DNA of 64,000 nucleotides from the NCBI RefSeq assembly GCF_000620785.1, contig NZ_JIAI01000013.1:124001-188000 (forward strand), in the 5' to 3' direction. A program made the translations under genes and the position numbers. Within the stretch, counting starts at the first letter, position 1, and every line of letters starts with the position of its first letter. Positions 27,486 to 36,561 of the stretch are shown piece after piece. The DNA is from Actinospineispora acaciae DSM 45401. Lineage in GTDB: Bacteria; Actinomycetota; Actinomycetes; Mycobacteriales; Pseudonocardiaceae. Below the pieces are notes generated by a model. That model searched no databases, was not told where the DNA came from, and was given only the letters and a program-made list of their open reading frames with translations.

Positions 27486-27531
27486 CCCGTGAGTGGTTAG
27501 CGTGGCTATAGCAACGCTAACCACTCACGGG
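27486..27531. repeat. 46-bp intergenic hairpin, family A copy 1 (likely terminator of SDR gene)
   Basis: Arms CCCGTGAGTGGTTAGCGT and ACGCTAACCACTCACGGG are perfect complements around a GGCTATAGCA centre. TTATTTTC follows on the plus strand, six bases after the SDR stop, so it can serve as an intrinsic terminator. The outer 15 bases of each arm are identical to those of 44148-44193, while the inner stem differs. Confidence 0.85.
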
Positions 27532-27620
27532 TTATTTTCGAACCGCTTCTCTGGCCCTGTGTCATCGTTATCCTTCTGCGTGCACAGAAAGAATTCCGTC
27601 GCTGTCTGTTCATGACGGTC

Positions 27621-27641
27621 TTTGTACCGAGCTTGTACAAA
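27621..27641. promoter_or_regulatory. Inverted repeat upstream of XRE remnant
   Basis: TTTGTAC-N7-GTACAAA, perfect 7-base arms, 32 bases before the ATG of the decayed XRE gene. Likely its autoregulatory operator, sited in the one AT-rich stretch of this region. Confidence 0.5.
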
Positions 27642-27672
27642 CGGCGCGGCGGAGACATAAAGGAGTTAAGCG

Positions 27673-28274
27673 ATGCCGCCGTCCAACCGTCCAGACGCCC
27701 CACCGGTCGTGTGGGAGCCATGCTCAAGCACTACCGCGACCGGGCCGGGCTCAGCCAGGACAAACTCGCGCAGCGGATCAACTTCAGCGCCGCGCCGGTC
27801 GCGTCGGTGGAGACCGGGCGACGCAAGCCGAGTGAGGAATTCGCAGGCCTCTGCGACAAAGCCACGGAGCGGCGGGTGGATTGACGATCCCGGCAGCAAA
27901 TCCTCACCAAGGAACAACCCCCGGCGGTGCGCTTTGTGATCGACGAGTACGCCCTGCGCTACCCGGTTGGCGAGGCGAGTGTCATGGACGCCCAGCTGGA
28001 GCATCTCGTGCAGGTCGTGTCCGACGGGCTAGCTCATGTCCAGGTGGTCCCGGCGGGCGCGCTACCCGGCATCGGCGGGGCGTTCGTCCTGGCCACCGTT
28101 GACGGCCGAACAGTAGGCTACGAAGAGTCAACTTCACACGGGACAGTCCTCACGGAGGAGCGGGACCTGCACCGGCTGGAGGTCATCTACGACCACCTGC
28201 TGGGTGAGGCGGACTCGCCAGCACGCTCCCTGGAACGGATACAGAGAGTCAGGAACGAACTATGGAAGACCTGA
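27673..28274 (+). pseudogene. Decayed XRE/DUF5753 regulator
   Basis: Remains of a helix-turn-helix regulator of the Streptomyces-type XRE-DUF5753 family (normally about 280 residues). AAAGGAG precedes ATG 27673, which reads MPPSNRPDAPPVVWE. The frame then shifts near 27718, and the HTH (MLKHYRDRAGLSQDKLAQRINFSAAPVASVETGRRKPSEEF region) continues in another frame from 27720. A TGA at 27882 ends it. After it the same frame resumes with RQQILTKEQPPAVRFVIDEYALRYPVGE, the second half of DUF5753, to the stop at 28274. About 100 residues between the HTH and that point are missing. Short HTH and DUF5753 peptides could still be made separately, but a whole regulator cannot. Confidence 0.72.
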
Positions 28275-28474
28275 CCGGGCTCCGCTGGTTCAAGTCGAGC
28301 CACAGCGATGGCGGCGGCGGCGCCGGCGGCGGCGACTGTCTCGAAGCCGCCGGGCTCGGTGACCGCCGGGCCGTGCGCGACTCCACGGACCCCGACGGGC
28401 CGGCGTTCGTGTTCTCGGACACCTCGTGGGCCGGGTTCGTCGCCGCGGTCAAGCGCGGGGAGTTCGACAGCTAA
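28262..28474 (+). CDS. DUF397 domain protein
   Basis: 70-residue DUF397 protein: LTGLRWFKSSHSDGGGG, then DCLEAAGL, VRDSTDPDGPAFVFSDTSWAGFVAAVKRGEFD. DUF397 proteins are encoded directly after XRE-DUF5753 regulators, forming antitoxin-like or BldB/WhiJ-type developmental pairs. Here it overlaps the 3' end of the decayed partner by 13 bases and appears intact. A Gly/Ala run replaces part of the usual C-V-E-V motif region. Confidence 0.85.
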   Translation: MEDLTGLRWFKSSHSDGGGGAGGGDCLEAAGLGDRRAVRDSTDPDGPAFVFSDTSWAGFVAAVKRGEFDS

Positions 28475-28487
28475 TAGGCTCCTGGTC

Positions 28488-29063
28488 ATGGCCGTGCACC
28501 TGACCAGGATCTACACCCGCACCGGCGACGCCGGCACCACCGCGCTGGGGGACTTCTCGCGAGTCGCCAAGACCGACGTGCGCCTCGCCGCCTACGCCGA
28601 CGTGGACGAGTGCAACGCCGCCATCGGCGTCGTCCTGGCCGCCGGAAACCCCGCCGACGACGTCGCCACCGCGCTCCGCCGCGTCCAGAACGACCTGTTC
28701 GACGTCGGCGCGGACCTGTGCACGCCCATCACCCCGAACCCCGAGCACCCCCCGCTGCGCATCACCGAGGACTACGTCACCCGCCTGGAAACCGCCTGCG
28801 ACGAGTTCAACCAGCGCCTGGGCAAGCTCGACTCCTTCATCCTCCCCGGCGGCACCCCGGCCGCCGCCTACCTGCACGTCGCACGCACGGTGGCCCGACG
28901 GGCGGAGCGAGCCGTCTGGTCCCTCCTGGAGGCCGACGAGGAACGAACCAACCCGCTCACCGCGAAGTACCTGAACCGCCTCTCCGACCTGCTGTTCATC
29001 TTCTGCCGAGTGGCCAACCCCGACGGTGACGTGCTCTGGCGCCCGGGCGGGGGTACGGACTAA
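28488..29063 (+). CDS. Cob(I)yrinic acid a,c-diamide adenosyltransferase (PduO type)
   Basis: 191-residue PduO/MMAB-type ATP:corrinoid adenosyltransferase, a trimer of five-helix bundles that makes adenosylcobalamin. N-terminal ATP loop RIYTRTGDAGTTALGDFSRV, SFILPGG, and the R-x-x-x-R-R-A-E-R signature in HVARTVARRAERAVW are intact. It supplies coenzyme for the MeaA mutase in the same window. Stop codon overlaps that of DUF2550 (tail-to-tail). ATG at 28488. In mycobacteria the same gene lies between the ATP synthase cluster and murA. Confidence 0.93.
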   Translation: MAVHLTRIYTRTGDAGTTALGDFSRVAKTDVRLAAYADVDECNAAIGVVLAAGNPADDVATALRRVQNDLFDVGADLCTPITPNPEHPPLRITEDYVTRLETACDEFNQRLGKLDSFILPGGTPAAAYLHVARTVARRAERAVWSLLEADEERTNPLTAKYLNRLSDLLFIFCRVANPDGDVLWRPGGGTD

Positions 29064-29506
29064 GAAGCCCGGCGGTAACCACCAAGGTGGCCGGGCGGGG
29101 CGGCCTCCAGCCAGGACAGGAAGCCGGTCAGCACATCGGGGGTCATGGCCAGCTCGACGGTGCGGCGGCGGTCCCGACAGCGCAGCACCGTGGAGTCGCC
29201 GGGCACCACGTGCTCCTCGGCGGGGCCGGGACGGCGCCGGTCGATGATCTCCAGGTCAAGCCGGCTGAGCACCACGTTCGCCCGCCGGCCCAGGCTGATC
29301 ACCCGGAACCAGACGAAGTCGTCGTGCTTGTAGCGCCCGACGCCCAGGTTCCACCAGCGGGTGGACTCCGGCGCGGACGCCCGCACCCGGCGCAGCCACA
29401 CGTCCACGCCCCCGGAGCGGATCAGCCGCAGCCGCCGCACCACCAGCCAGGCGACCACGGCGAACACGAGGAGCAGGACGATCCCGACGAGCTCAGAGTT
29501 CCCCAT
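29060..29506 (-). CDS. DUF2550 membrane protein
   Basis: 148-residue protein with one N-terminal membrane helix (LVGIVLLLVFAVVAWLVVRRL, residues 6-26) and a basic C-terminal domain with WWNLGVGRYKHDDFVWFRVISLG. It follows atpC by 36 bases and is the conserved last member of the actinobacterial ATP synthase cluster (the Rv1312-type gene). Function unknown. Confidence 0.9.
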   Translation of the reverse strand: MGNSELVGIVLLLVFAVVAWLVVRRLRLIRSGGVDVWLRRVRASAPESTRWWNLGVGRYKHDDFVWFRVISLGRRANVVLSRLDLEIIDRRRPGPAEEHVVPGDSTVLRCRDRRRTVELAMTPDVLTGFLSWLEAAPPGHLGGYRRAS

Positions 29507-29542
29507 CGTCGCCCCGCCGCCTCGTGTCCCGGGTCGCCGCCG

Positions 29543-29926
29543 CTACACGGCCGAACCGGCGGCCCGCAGCCGCGTCTCGGCGCGAGCCCTGGCCGCGGCG
29601 CCCTCGTCCGTATCCGAGTCCGCCCGGCCGGCCGCCGTTCGTGCCCGCTCCACGTCGATCTCCTCGGAGAGCTCGGCGACCTCCGCGAGCACCGTCACCC
29701 CCTCCGGCGTGACGGACAGGAAGCCGCCGTGCACCGCCGCGGTGACCGACGTGCCGTCCGGCGTGTCGATCCGCACCACGCCGGCATGCTCCAGCTCGGC
29801 CAGCGTCGGCTCGTGACCGGGCAGGATGCCGATCTCGCCCTCGGTGGTCCGCGCGAACACGAACGTCGCGTCCCCGGACCACAGCCGCCGCTCCACGGCG
29901 ACCAGCTCAACGTTCATCTGGCTCAT
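29543..29926 (-). CDS. atpC: ATP synthase epsilon subunit
   Basis: 127-residue subunit of the central stalk. N-terminal beta-sandwich MNVELVAVERRLWSGDA, EGEIGILPGHEPTLAEL, then a short helical hairpin (SEEIDVERARTAAGRAD). ATG overlaps the atpD stop as ATGA at 29926. Confidence 0.95.
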   Translation of the reverse strand: MSQMNVELVAVERRLWSGDATFVFARTTEGEIGILPGHEPTLAELEHAGVVRIDTPDGTSVTAAVHGGFLSVTPEGVTVLAEVAELSEEIDVERARTAAGRADSDTDEGAAARARAETRLRAAGSAV

Positions 29927-31374
29927 CAGCCGGCCAGCTTCTTGCGGTTGCGGTCCAGGTCGTCGAGGCCGCCGCAGAGGAAGAACGCCTGCTCGGGCAC
30001 GTCGTCGAACTCGCCCTTGGCGATCTTGTCGAAGGCCTCGATGGTCTCCTTCAGCGGCACCGTGGAGCCCGCCTGACCGGTGAACTGCTCGGCCACGATC
30101 AGGTTCTGCGAGAGGAACCGCTCGATCCGCCGCGCCCGGCCGACCAGCTGCTTGTCCTCCTCGGACAGCTCGTCGATACCGAGGATGGCGATGATGTCCT
30201 GCAGGTCGTTGTAGCGCTGCAGGATCCGCTTGACCTCGTTGGCCACCCGGAAGTGCTCGTCGCCGATGTACTGCGGGTCCAGGATCCGCGAGGTCGAGCT
30301 GAGCGGGTCCACGGCCGGGTAGATGCCCTTCTGGGAGATCGGCCGGGACAGCTCCGTGGTGGCGTCCAGGTGGGCGAACGTGGTGGCCGGCGCCGGGTCG
30401 GTGTAGTCGTCGGCGGGCACGTAGATGGCCTGCATGGACGTGATCGAACGACCCCGGGTGGAGGTGATCCGCTCCTGCAGCTCGCCCATCTCGTCGGCCA
30501 GCGTCGGCTGGTAGCCCACGGCGGAGGGCATCCGGCCCAGCAGGGTGGAGACCTCCGAGCCGGCCTGGGTGAACCGGAAGATGTTGTCGATGAACAGCAG
30601 CACGTCCTGGTTCTGCTCGTCCCGGAAGTACTCCGCCATGGTCAGCGCGGACAGCCCGACCCGCATACGGGTGCCGGGCGGCTCGTCCATCTGGCCGAAC
30701 ACCAGCGCGGTGTCCTTGATGACGCCGGACTCCGTCATCTCGGTGAACAGGTCGTTGCCCTCGCGGGTCCGCTCGCCCACCCCGGCGAACACCGAGGTGC
30801 CACCGAAGTTCTTGGCCACACGGGTGATCATCTCCTGGATGAGCACCGTCTTGCCCACGCCGGCGCCGCCGAACAGGCCGATCTTCCCACCCTGCACGTA
30901 CGGGGTGAGCAGGTCGATGACCTTGATGCCGGTCTCCAGCATCTCGGTCTTGCCCTCGAGCTGGTCGAAGGACGGCGCCTTGCGGTGGATGCCCCAGCGC
31001 TCGCCGGTGATCTTCAGGTCGGGCTTGTCCAGGCAGTCGCCGAGGGCGTTGAACACGTGCCCCTTGACCTGGTCGCCGACCGGCACCGAGATCGGACCGC
31101 CGGAGTTGGCCACCGGGGCGCCCCGGACCAGGCCGTCGGTGGGTTGCATGGAGATGGCCCGCACCAGGTTGTCGCCGAGGTGCTGGGCGACCTCCAGGGT
31201 CAGCGTCTTGGTCTGCCCGCCGAGGGTGACCTCGGTGGACAGCGAGTTGTACAGCTCGGGCACGGCGTCACGCGGGAACTCCACGTCGACGACCGGTCCG
31301 GTGACCCTGACCACCCGGCCGGCCTCGGTCGCGGTGTTGCCCTCGGAGTGAGTGGTCTCAGCGGTGACTGTCAT
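29926..31374 (-). CDS. atpD: ATP synthase beta subunit
   Basis: 482-residue catalytic F1 subunit. Walker A GGAGVGKTVLIQE, catalytic GERTREGNDL, Walker B VLLFIDNIFRFTQAGSEV, and the DELSEED-type loop appears as DELSEEDKQ. Two bases separate it from the atpG stop. Confidence 0.97.
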   Translation of the reverse strand: MTVTAETTHSEGNTATEAGRVVRVTGPVVDVEFPRDAVPELYNSLSTEVTLGGQTKTLTLEVAQHLGDNLVRAISMQPTDGLVRGAPVANSGGPISVPVGDQVKGHVFNALGDCLDKPDLKITGERWGIHRKAPSFDQLEGKTEMLETGIKVIDLLTPYVQGGKIGLFGGAGVGKTVLIQEMITRVAKNFGGTSVFAGVGERTREGNDLFTEMTESGVIKDTALVFGQMDEPPGTRMRVGLSALTMAEYFRDEQNQDVLLFIDNIFRFTQAGSEVSTLLGRMPSAVGYQPTLADEMGELQERITSTRGRSITSMQAIYVPADDYTDPAPATTFAHLDATTELSRPISQKGIYPAVDPLSSTSRILDPQYIGDEHFRVANEVKRILQRYNDLQDIIAILGIDELSEEDKQLVGRARRIERFLSQNLIVAEQFTGQAGSTVPLKETIEAFDKIAKGEFDDVPEQAFFLCGGLDDLDRNRKKLAG

Positions 31375-31376
31375 CG

Positions 31377-32330
31377 TTAGTTCTCACTTCCTACGGCGAC
31401 GAGCGCGTCGGCACCGCCGACGATCTCGCTGATCTCCTGGGTGATCTGGGCCTGGCGGGCCTGGTTGGCCTCCAGGGTCAGGCTCTTGATGAGGTCGTTG
31501 GCATTGTCCGTCGCGGCCTTCATGGCGCGCTGGCGCGCCGCCGACTCCGAGGCCGCCGAGTCCAGCAGCGCCGCGAACAGCCGGGCGCTGACGTACTTGG
31601 GCAGCAGGGCCGCGAACAGGGTGTCCGCGTCCGGCTCGAAGGCGTACATGGCGCGCGGCCCGGCCGGAGTGGCGGTGGCGGACTGGTCCGCCTCCACGTA
31701 CTCGACCTCGATCGGAGCCATCCGGTGCGCCTGCGGTACCTGGGTCACCATGTTCTTGAACTCGGTGTACACCAGGTGCAGCTCGTCCACGCCGAGCACG
31801 CCGTCCGGGCCTGGGCCGCCGTCCGGCTCGTCGTCGGTCCCGGCCATGAAGGCGGCCACCAGGGTGTCGGCGGCCTCCTTCGCGTCCAGGTAGCCGGGCT
31901 GCTCGGAGAAGCCGGTCCAGGACGCCTCCACCTCGCGCTTGCGGAACCGGTAGTAGCTCACGCCCTTGCGGCCGATCACGTACCGGACCACGTCCTTGCC
32001 CTGCTCGCGCAGCATCTCCTCCAGCTCGCGGGCGGCCTTGAGCACGTTGGCGTTGTAGCCGCCGCACTGCCCCCGGTCGCTGGTGACCACCAGCACCGCC
32101 GCGCGGCGCGGGTTCGGCCGGGCGACCAGCAGCGGGTGGTCCAGCGCCGAGTTGTTGGCCAGCTCGGTGATGACCCGGGTCATCTCCTCCGCGTAGGGCT
32201 TGGAGGCCTCCACCCGGGCGCGCGCCTTCATGATCCGCGAGGTGGCGATCAGCTCCATCGCCCTGGTGATCTTCTTGATCGACTGCGTGGAGCGGATCCG
32301 CCGCCGCAGTACCCGAATCTGTGCCGCCAT
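31377..32330 (-). CDS. atpG: ATP synthase gamma subunit
   Basis: 317-residue rotor shaft. N- and C-terminal coiled-coil helices (LRRRIRSTQSIKKITRAMELIATSRI and MKAATDNANDLIKSLTLEANQARQAQITQEISEIVGGADAL). An insertion with DDEPDGGPGPDGVLG in the middle is of the actinobacterial type and makes the protein about 30 residues longer than E. coli gamma. Confidence 0.96.
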   Translation of the reverse strand: MAAQIRVLRRRIRSTQSIKKITRAMELIATSRIMKARARVEASKPYAEEMTRVITELANNSALDHPLLVARPNPRRAAVLVVTSDRGQCGGYNANVLKAARELEEMLREQGKDVVRYVIGRKGVSYYRFRKREVEASWTGFSEQPGYLDAKEAADTLVAAFMAGTDDEPDGGPGPDGVLGVDELHLVYTEFKNMVTQVPQAHRMAPIEVEYVEADQSATATPAGPRAMYAFEPDADTLFAALLPKYVSARLFAALLDSAASESAARQRAMKAATDNANDLIKSLTLEANQARQAQITQEISEIVGGADALVAVGSEN

Positions 32331-32344
32331 CTGCGCCTACCCGC

Positions 32345-33994
32345 TCAGCTCGCGGCCGGTGCCGGCTTGTTGACCTTCACCGACTCGCGCGTGGTCTCCG
32401 ACTCGTCCATGGCCTCGGCGGCGGCCTCCTTCGGCACCACCGAGGACCCGTCGGTCGCGGTGAACTGCTTCTTGAACTCGCCCACCAGGTCGACCAGCCG
32501 CCGCTTGGACTCGTCGGAGAGCTGGCCGGTGTCGCGGATCTCCGCCAGCAGGCCGGACGCGTTGCGCCGGGCGTGGTCGAGGAACTCGCCCTCGAACCGG
32601 CTCACGTCCCCGACCGGCACCGAGTCCAGGTGCCCCTGGGTGCCCAGGAAGATCGAGACGACCTGCTCCTCCACCGGGAACGGCGAGTACTGGGCCTGCT
32701 TGAGCACCTCCACCAGCCGGCTGCCGCGCTCCAGGGAGGCGGCCGAGGCGGCGTCCAGGTCGGAGCCGAACGCGGCGAACGCCTCCAGCTCGCGGTACTG
32801 CGACAGGTCCAGCCGCAGCGAGCCCGACACCTGCCGCATCGCCTTGACCTGCGCGGAGCCACCGACCCGGGAGACCGAGATGCCGACGTTGATGGCCGGC
32901 CGGACGCCCTGGTTGAACAGGTCGGACTCCAGGAAGCACTGGCCGTCGGTGATGGAGATGACGTTGGTCGGGATGTACGCCGAGACGTCGTTTGCCTTGG
33001 TCTCGATGATCGGCAGCCCGGTCATCGAGCCGGCGCCCAGCTCGTCGGAGAGCTTCGCGCAGCGCTCCAGCAGCCGGGAGTGCAGGTAGAAGACGTCGCC
33101 CGGGTAGGCCTCGCGGCCCGGCGGGCGGCGCAGCAGCAGCGAGATCGCGCGGTACGCCTCGGCCTGCTTGGACAGGTCGTCGAACACGATCAGCACGTGC
33201 TTGCCCTGGTACATCCAGTGCTGGCCGATGGCCGAGCCGGTGTACGGGGCCAGCCACTTGAAGCCGGCCGGGTCGGAGGCGGGAGCGGCCACGATCGTGG
33301 TGTACTCCAGCGCGCCGGCCTCCTCCAGCGCCTGGCGGACGCCGGCGATGGTGGAGCCCTTCTGGCCGACGGCCACGTAGATGCAGCGGACCTGCTTCTC
33401 CGGGTCGCCGCTGGCCCAGTTCTCCTTCTGGTTGATGATCGTGTCCACGCAGACCGCCGTCTTGCCGGTCTTGCGGTCACCGATGATCAGCTGGCGCTGG
33501 CCACGGCCGATCGGGGTCATCGAGTCGATGGCCTTGATACCGGTCTGCAGCGCCTGCTTGACGCTCTGGCGCTGGACCACGGAGGCGGCCTGCAGCTCCA
33601 GCTCGCGCTGGGTCTCGGCCTCGATCTCGCCGAGCCCGTCGATGGGCGCGCCCAGCGGGTCGATCACGCGGCCGAGGAAGTTGTCGCCGACCGGCACCGA
33701 GAGCACGCTGCCGGTCCGCTTGACCTGCTGGCCCTCCTCGATGCCGCTGTACGGGCCGAGGATGACGGCGCCGATCTCGCGCACGTCCAGGTTCAGCGCG
33801 ACGCCCAGCACGCCGCCCTCGAACTCCAGCAGCTCGTTGGTCATCGCCGAGGGCAGGCCCTCGACGTGGGCGATGCCGTCACCGGTGTCGGAGACGGTGC
33901 CCACCTCTTCCCGCGAGGTCTCGGTCTCCAACGACGAGACGTAGCTCGCGATCGCGCTCCGGATCTCGTCCGAGGAGATCGTCAGCTCTGCCAT
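32345..33994 (-). CDS. atpA: ATP synthase alpha subunit
   Basis: 549-residue F1 subunit. ATG 33994 gives the family start MAELTISSDEIRSAI. P-loop GDRKTGKTAV, YVAVGQKGSTIAGV, and FDDLSKQAEAYR are present. The C-terminal extension after the helical domain (SSVVPKEAAAEAMDESETTRESVKVNKP) is characteristic of actinobacterial alpha, where it is linked to latency of ATP hydrolysis in mycobacteria. Confidence 0.97.
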   Translation of the reverse strand: MAELTISSDEIRSAIASYVSSLETETSREEVGTVSDTGDGIAHVEGLPSAMTNELLEFEGGVLGVALNLDVREIGAVILGPYSGIEEGQQVKRTGSVLSVPVGDNFLGRVIDPLGAPIDGLGEIEAETQRELELQAASVVQRQSVKQALQTGIKAIDSMTPIGRGQRQLIIGDRKTGKTAVCVDTIINQKENWASGDPEKQVRCIYVAVGQKGSTIAGVRQALEEAGALEYTTIVAAPASDPAGFKWLAPYTGSAIGQHWMYQGKHVLIVFDDLSKQAEAYRAISLLLRRPPGREAYPGDVFYLHSRLLERCAKLSDELGAGSMTGLPIIETKANDVSAYIPTNVISITDGQCFLESDLFNQGVRPAINVGISVSRVGGSAQVKAMRQVSGSLRLDLSQYRELEAFAAFGSDLDAASAASLERGSRLVEVLKQAQYSPFPVEEQVVSIFLGTQGHLDSVPVGDVSRFEGEFLDHARRNASGLLAEIRDTGQLSDESKRRLVDLVGEFKKQFTATDGSSVVPKEAAAEAMDESETTRESVKVNKPAPAAS

Positions 33995-34044
33995 GGCTAT
34001 ACGGTTTCCTTCTCTGTTCGCAAATACGTCTCGTCGTCGTGGGG

Positions 34045-34875
34045 CTATTTCGGCAGGGAACGGCGGGCGGCGCGCAGCTTGTTGGACACGCTGCCGTCGA
34101 TCACCTCGCCGCCGACCCGGACCACCAGGCCGCCGAGCAGCGACGGGTCCAGCTCGACCTGCAGCGACATCGGCCTGCCGTAGAGCCTGGTCAGGGACTC
34201 GGTGAGCCGCTGCTCCTGCGCGGGGGTGAGCGCCACCGGGGTGCCGACGTGCGCCACGTAGCGGTCCCGGCGGGCGGCGGCCAGCTCGGCGAGCTCCTCG
34301 GACGCGAGGTCGAGGTGGCGCCCGCGCGGGGTGCGCACGGTCTGCGCCAGCAGCGCCTTGGTGACCGGGCCGACCTTGTCGCCCAGCACCTCGTCGAGCA
34401 GCCGCACCCGCGACTCGTCGGGCGCGGTGGGGTCGGCGAGCAGGGTGGCCAGCCGGGGCTCGCGGTTGAGGATCCGGCCGAACCGGAACAGCTCGTCCTC
34501 CACGTCCTCCAGCGTGCCGTCCTTCTCCGCCGCCCCCAGGGTGGCGCGCCTGGCCAGCAGCTCGACCGCCTCGACCAGGTCGACCGGCCGCGACCAGCGA
34601 CCGGAGACCAGGTCCGACACGGTGTCCAGGGCGGGCCTTCCGAGCTGGGCGCCGAGCACCTGGTCGGCCAGCCGGGACCGGCTCGCGGCCGGCACCGAGG
34701 CGTCGGCCAGGTGCCGCCGCAGGGTGGGCTCGGCGAGCAGCAGCCGCATCACGGCGTACAGCTCGTCGCCCAGCGTCGCCAGCTCGGCCGCCGAGGCGGC
34801 GTCCACCCTGGCGTCCAGCCGGGCCTCCGCCTCGGTGAGCGACTCGCGGCTCGCCGCCTGCAGCACGACCGCCAT
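34045..34875 (-). CDS. atpH: ATP synthase delta subunit
   Basis: 276-residue peripheral-stalk subunit, about 100 residues longer than E. coli delta, as usual in Streptomyces-like actinobacteria. OSCP-type C-terminus RLYGRPMSLQVELDPSLLGGLVVRVGGEVIDGSVSNKLRAARRSL. ATG overlaps the atpF stop (ATGA at 34875). Unlike mycobacteria, b and delta are not fused. Confidence 0.94.
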   Translation of the reverse strand: MAVVLQAASRESLTEAEARLDARVDAASAAELATLGDELYAVMRLLLAEPTLRRHLADASVPAASRSRLADQVLGAQLGRPALDTVSDLVSGRWSRPVDLVEAVELLARRATLGAAEKDGTLEDVEDELFRFGRILNREPRLATLLADPTAPDESRVRLLDEVLGDKVGPVTKALLAQTVRTPRGRHLDLASEELAELAAARRDRYVAHVGTPVALTPAQEQRLTESLTRLYGRPMSLQVELDPSLLGGLVVRVGGEVIDGSVSNKLRAARRSLPK

Positions 34876-35441
34876 CAGCCGGCCCCTCCAGACTGGGCCG
34901 GCGTCTTGTCGGTGGCGGCGGCAGGCATCTGGTCGAGCTGCTGCAGGAACGCGTCCACGGTGGTCCGCTTGTTCTCGTCGTCGGACAGCTCGTGCCCGAC
35001 CAGCTGCTCGGCCAGCTGCACGGACAGCGCGCCCAGCTCGCCACGGAGCTGCCGCACCACCTGCTCGCGCTGGGTGGACAGCTGCTCCTCGCCACGCTGG
35101 CGGATGCGCTCGACCTCGGCGTTGGCCTGCTCGCGCAGCTCGTCGCGGATCCGCTCGCCGTCCGCGCGGGCCTGATCCCTTATCTTGGCCGCCTCGGTGC
35201 GGGCCTCGGCCAGCGCTTCTTCGTAGCGCTCCTCGGCCTGCTTGAACCGGCGGGCCGCGCCCTCCGCGTCCTCGACCTGCTTCTGCACCATGTTCTGCCG
35301 CTGCTCCAGCGAGCGCGACAGCGGCGGCCACACGAAGCGCCCGAGCACGAACAGGATGATCAGGAAGGCAACCAGCTCGGCGATGATCGTGCCGTTCGGC
35401 ACCAGGAAGTTGTCCGCCGCCAGCACGGTGGTTGTCATCAC
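34875..35441 (-). CDS. atpF: ATP synthase b subunit
   Basis: 188-residue stator. One membrane helix (IIAELVAFLIILFVLGRFVWPPL, residues about 19-41) followed by a long charged coiled coil to about residue 160. Start GTG 35441, or ATG one codon later with GGGAGA upstream. Confidence 0.95.
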   Translation of the reverse strand: MMTTTVLAADNFLVPNGTIIAELVAFLIILFVLGRFVWPPLSRSLEQRQNMVQKQVEDAEGAARRFKQAEERYEEALAEARTEAAKIRDQARADGERIRDELREQANAEVERIRQRGEEQLSTQREQVVRQLRGELGALSVQLAEQLVGHELSDDENKRTTVDAFLQQLDQMPAAATDKTPAQSGGAG

Positions 35442-35466
35442 GGTCTCCCCACTAGGCCGGAAACGA

Positions 35467-35751
35467 TCACTGGGCGCCGAGCACGAACACGAACAACGCC
35501 ATGAAGGCCAGGTTGATGAAGTACATGCCCTCGACCAGACCGATGATCAGGAACATCGTGGTCTGCAGCCGGCCGCGGGCCTCCGGCTGGCGGGCGATTC
35601 CCTCGATGGTTGCGGCACCGGCGAGGCCGTCACCGACGGCGGCGCCGATGGCTCCACCGGCGAGCGCGATGCCGCCGCCGATGAACGCGCCGGCCAACTT
35701 CAGTTCGCCCGCCGCCGAGCCCTGGGCGAGCAGCTGGTTGGTCAGACTCAT
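35467..35751 (-). CDS. atpE: ATP synthase c subunit
   Basis: 94-residue hairpin of two membrane helices. Glycine-rich first helix (GAFIGGGIALAGGAIGAAVGDG), polar loop ARQPE, and proton-binding E74 in LVEGMYFIN in the second helix. Confidence 0.97.
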   Translation of the reverse strand: MSLTNQLLAQGSAAGELKLAGAFIGGGIALAGGAIGAAVGDGLAGAATIEGIARQPEARGRLQTTMFLIIGLVEGMYFINLAFMALFVFVLGAQ

Positions 35752-35814
35752 GACTCTCCTCGTTTCTCTTCTGACACGTGTGGAGTTGGGGAGCGCCGTG
35801 TGGGTACGGCGGGA

Positions 35815-36561
35815 CTAGTGGGCGGCCTCGTGCTCCTCGCCGATCGCCTCGCTGAAGTACATGATCGTCAGCAGCGCGAAGATCAGCGCCTGCAGGGCAC
35901 CGATGAACATGTCGAACAACTTCCAGGCCGCGTTCGGCAGCCACAGCACGTAGGCCGGCATCAGGCCGATCACCTGCACCATCAGCGCACCGGCGAAGAT
36001 GTTCCCCCACAGCCGCAGGGCCAGCGAGAGCGGCCGCGCGAAGAACTGGGTGATGATCTCGATCGGGGCCAGGAACGCGTACGGGTGGGCGAAGTGCTTG
36101 ACGTATCCGCCGAACCCCTGCCGGTTGATGGCGACCACGATCACCCACACGATCACGAGCAGCGCCATCGGGTAGACCATGTTCACGTCCGCGGTGGGCG
36201 GCGGGACGTAGTGCTCGGTGGGCAGCGCGGCCAGCCAGTTGCAGGTCAGGATGAACGCGAACAGGGTGATGGCCAGCTCGACCACGCCCTTGGGCGCGCG
36301 CAGGCCCATGCCGTCGTAGATCTGCCCGCGCACCCACTCGGCGAGCATCTCGAAGATCACTTGCAGCTTGCTCGGCCGGCCGTGGGTGGCGCGGCGCGCC
36401 ATGTAGAGGCCGAGGCCGCAGACGATGATGCCGGCGACCAGGGTTGCGATCAGGGTGTCGGAGTTGAAGGACATCCCGAAGAGCTCGAATGTCGGGTGGT
36501 GGCCGGGCTTGATCTCGCCCTCGGCGGCGAGCACCAGTTGACCGGTGACCAAATCTGTCAT
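35815..36561 (-). CDS. atpB: ATP synthase a subunit
   Basis: 248-residue integral membrane subunit that forms the proton half-channels with the c ring. The essential Arg lies in SLALRLWGNIFAGALMVQ; TLFAFILTCNWLAALP is an earlier helix. Overlaps the atpI stop by 4 bases (36558-36561). Confidence 0.96.
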   Translation of the reverse strand: MTDLVTGQLVLAAEGEIKPGHHPTFELFGMSFNSDTLIATLVAGIIVCGLGLYMARRATHGRPSKLQVIFEMLAEWVRGQIYDGMGLRAPKGVVELAITLFAFILTCNWLAALPTEHYVPPPTADVNMVYPMALLVIVWVIVVAINRQGFGGYVKHFAHPYAFLAPIEIITQFFARPLSLALRLWGNIFAGALMVQVIGLMPAYVLWLPNAAWKLFDMFIGALQALIFALLTIMYFSEAIGEEHEAAH

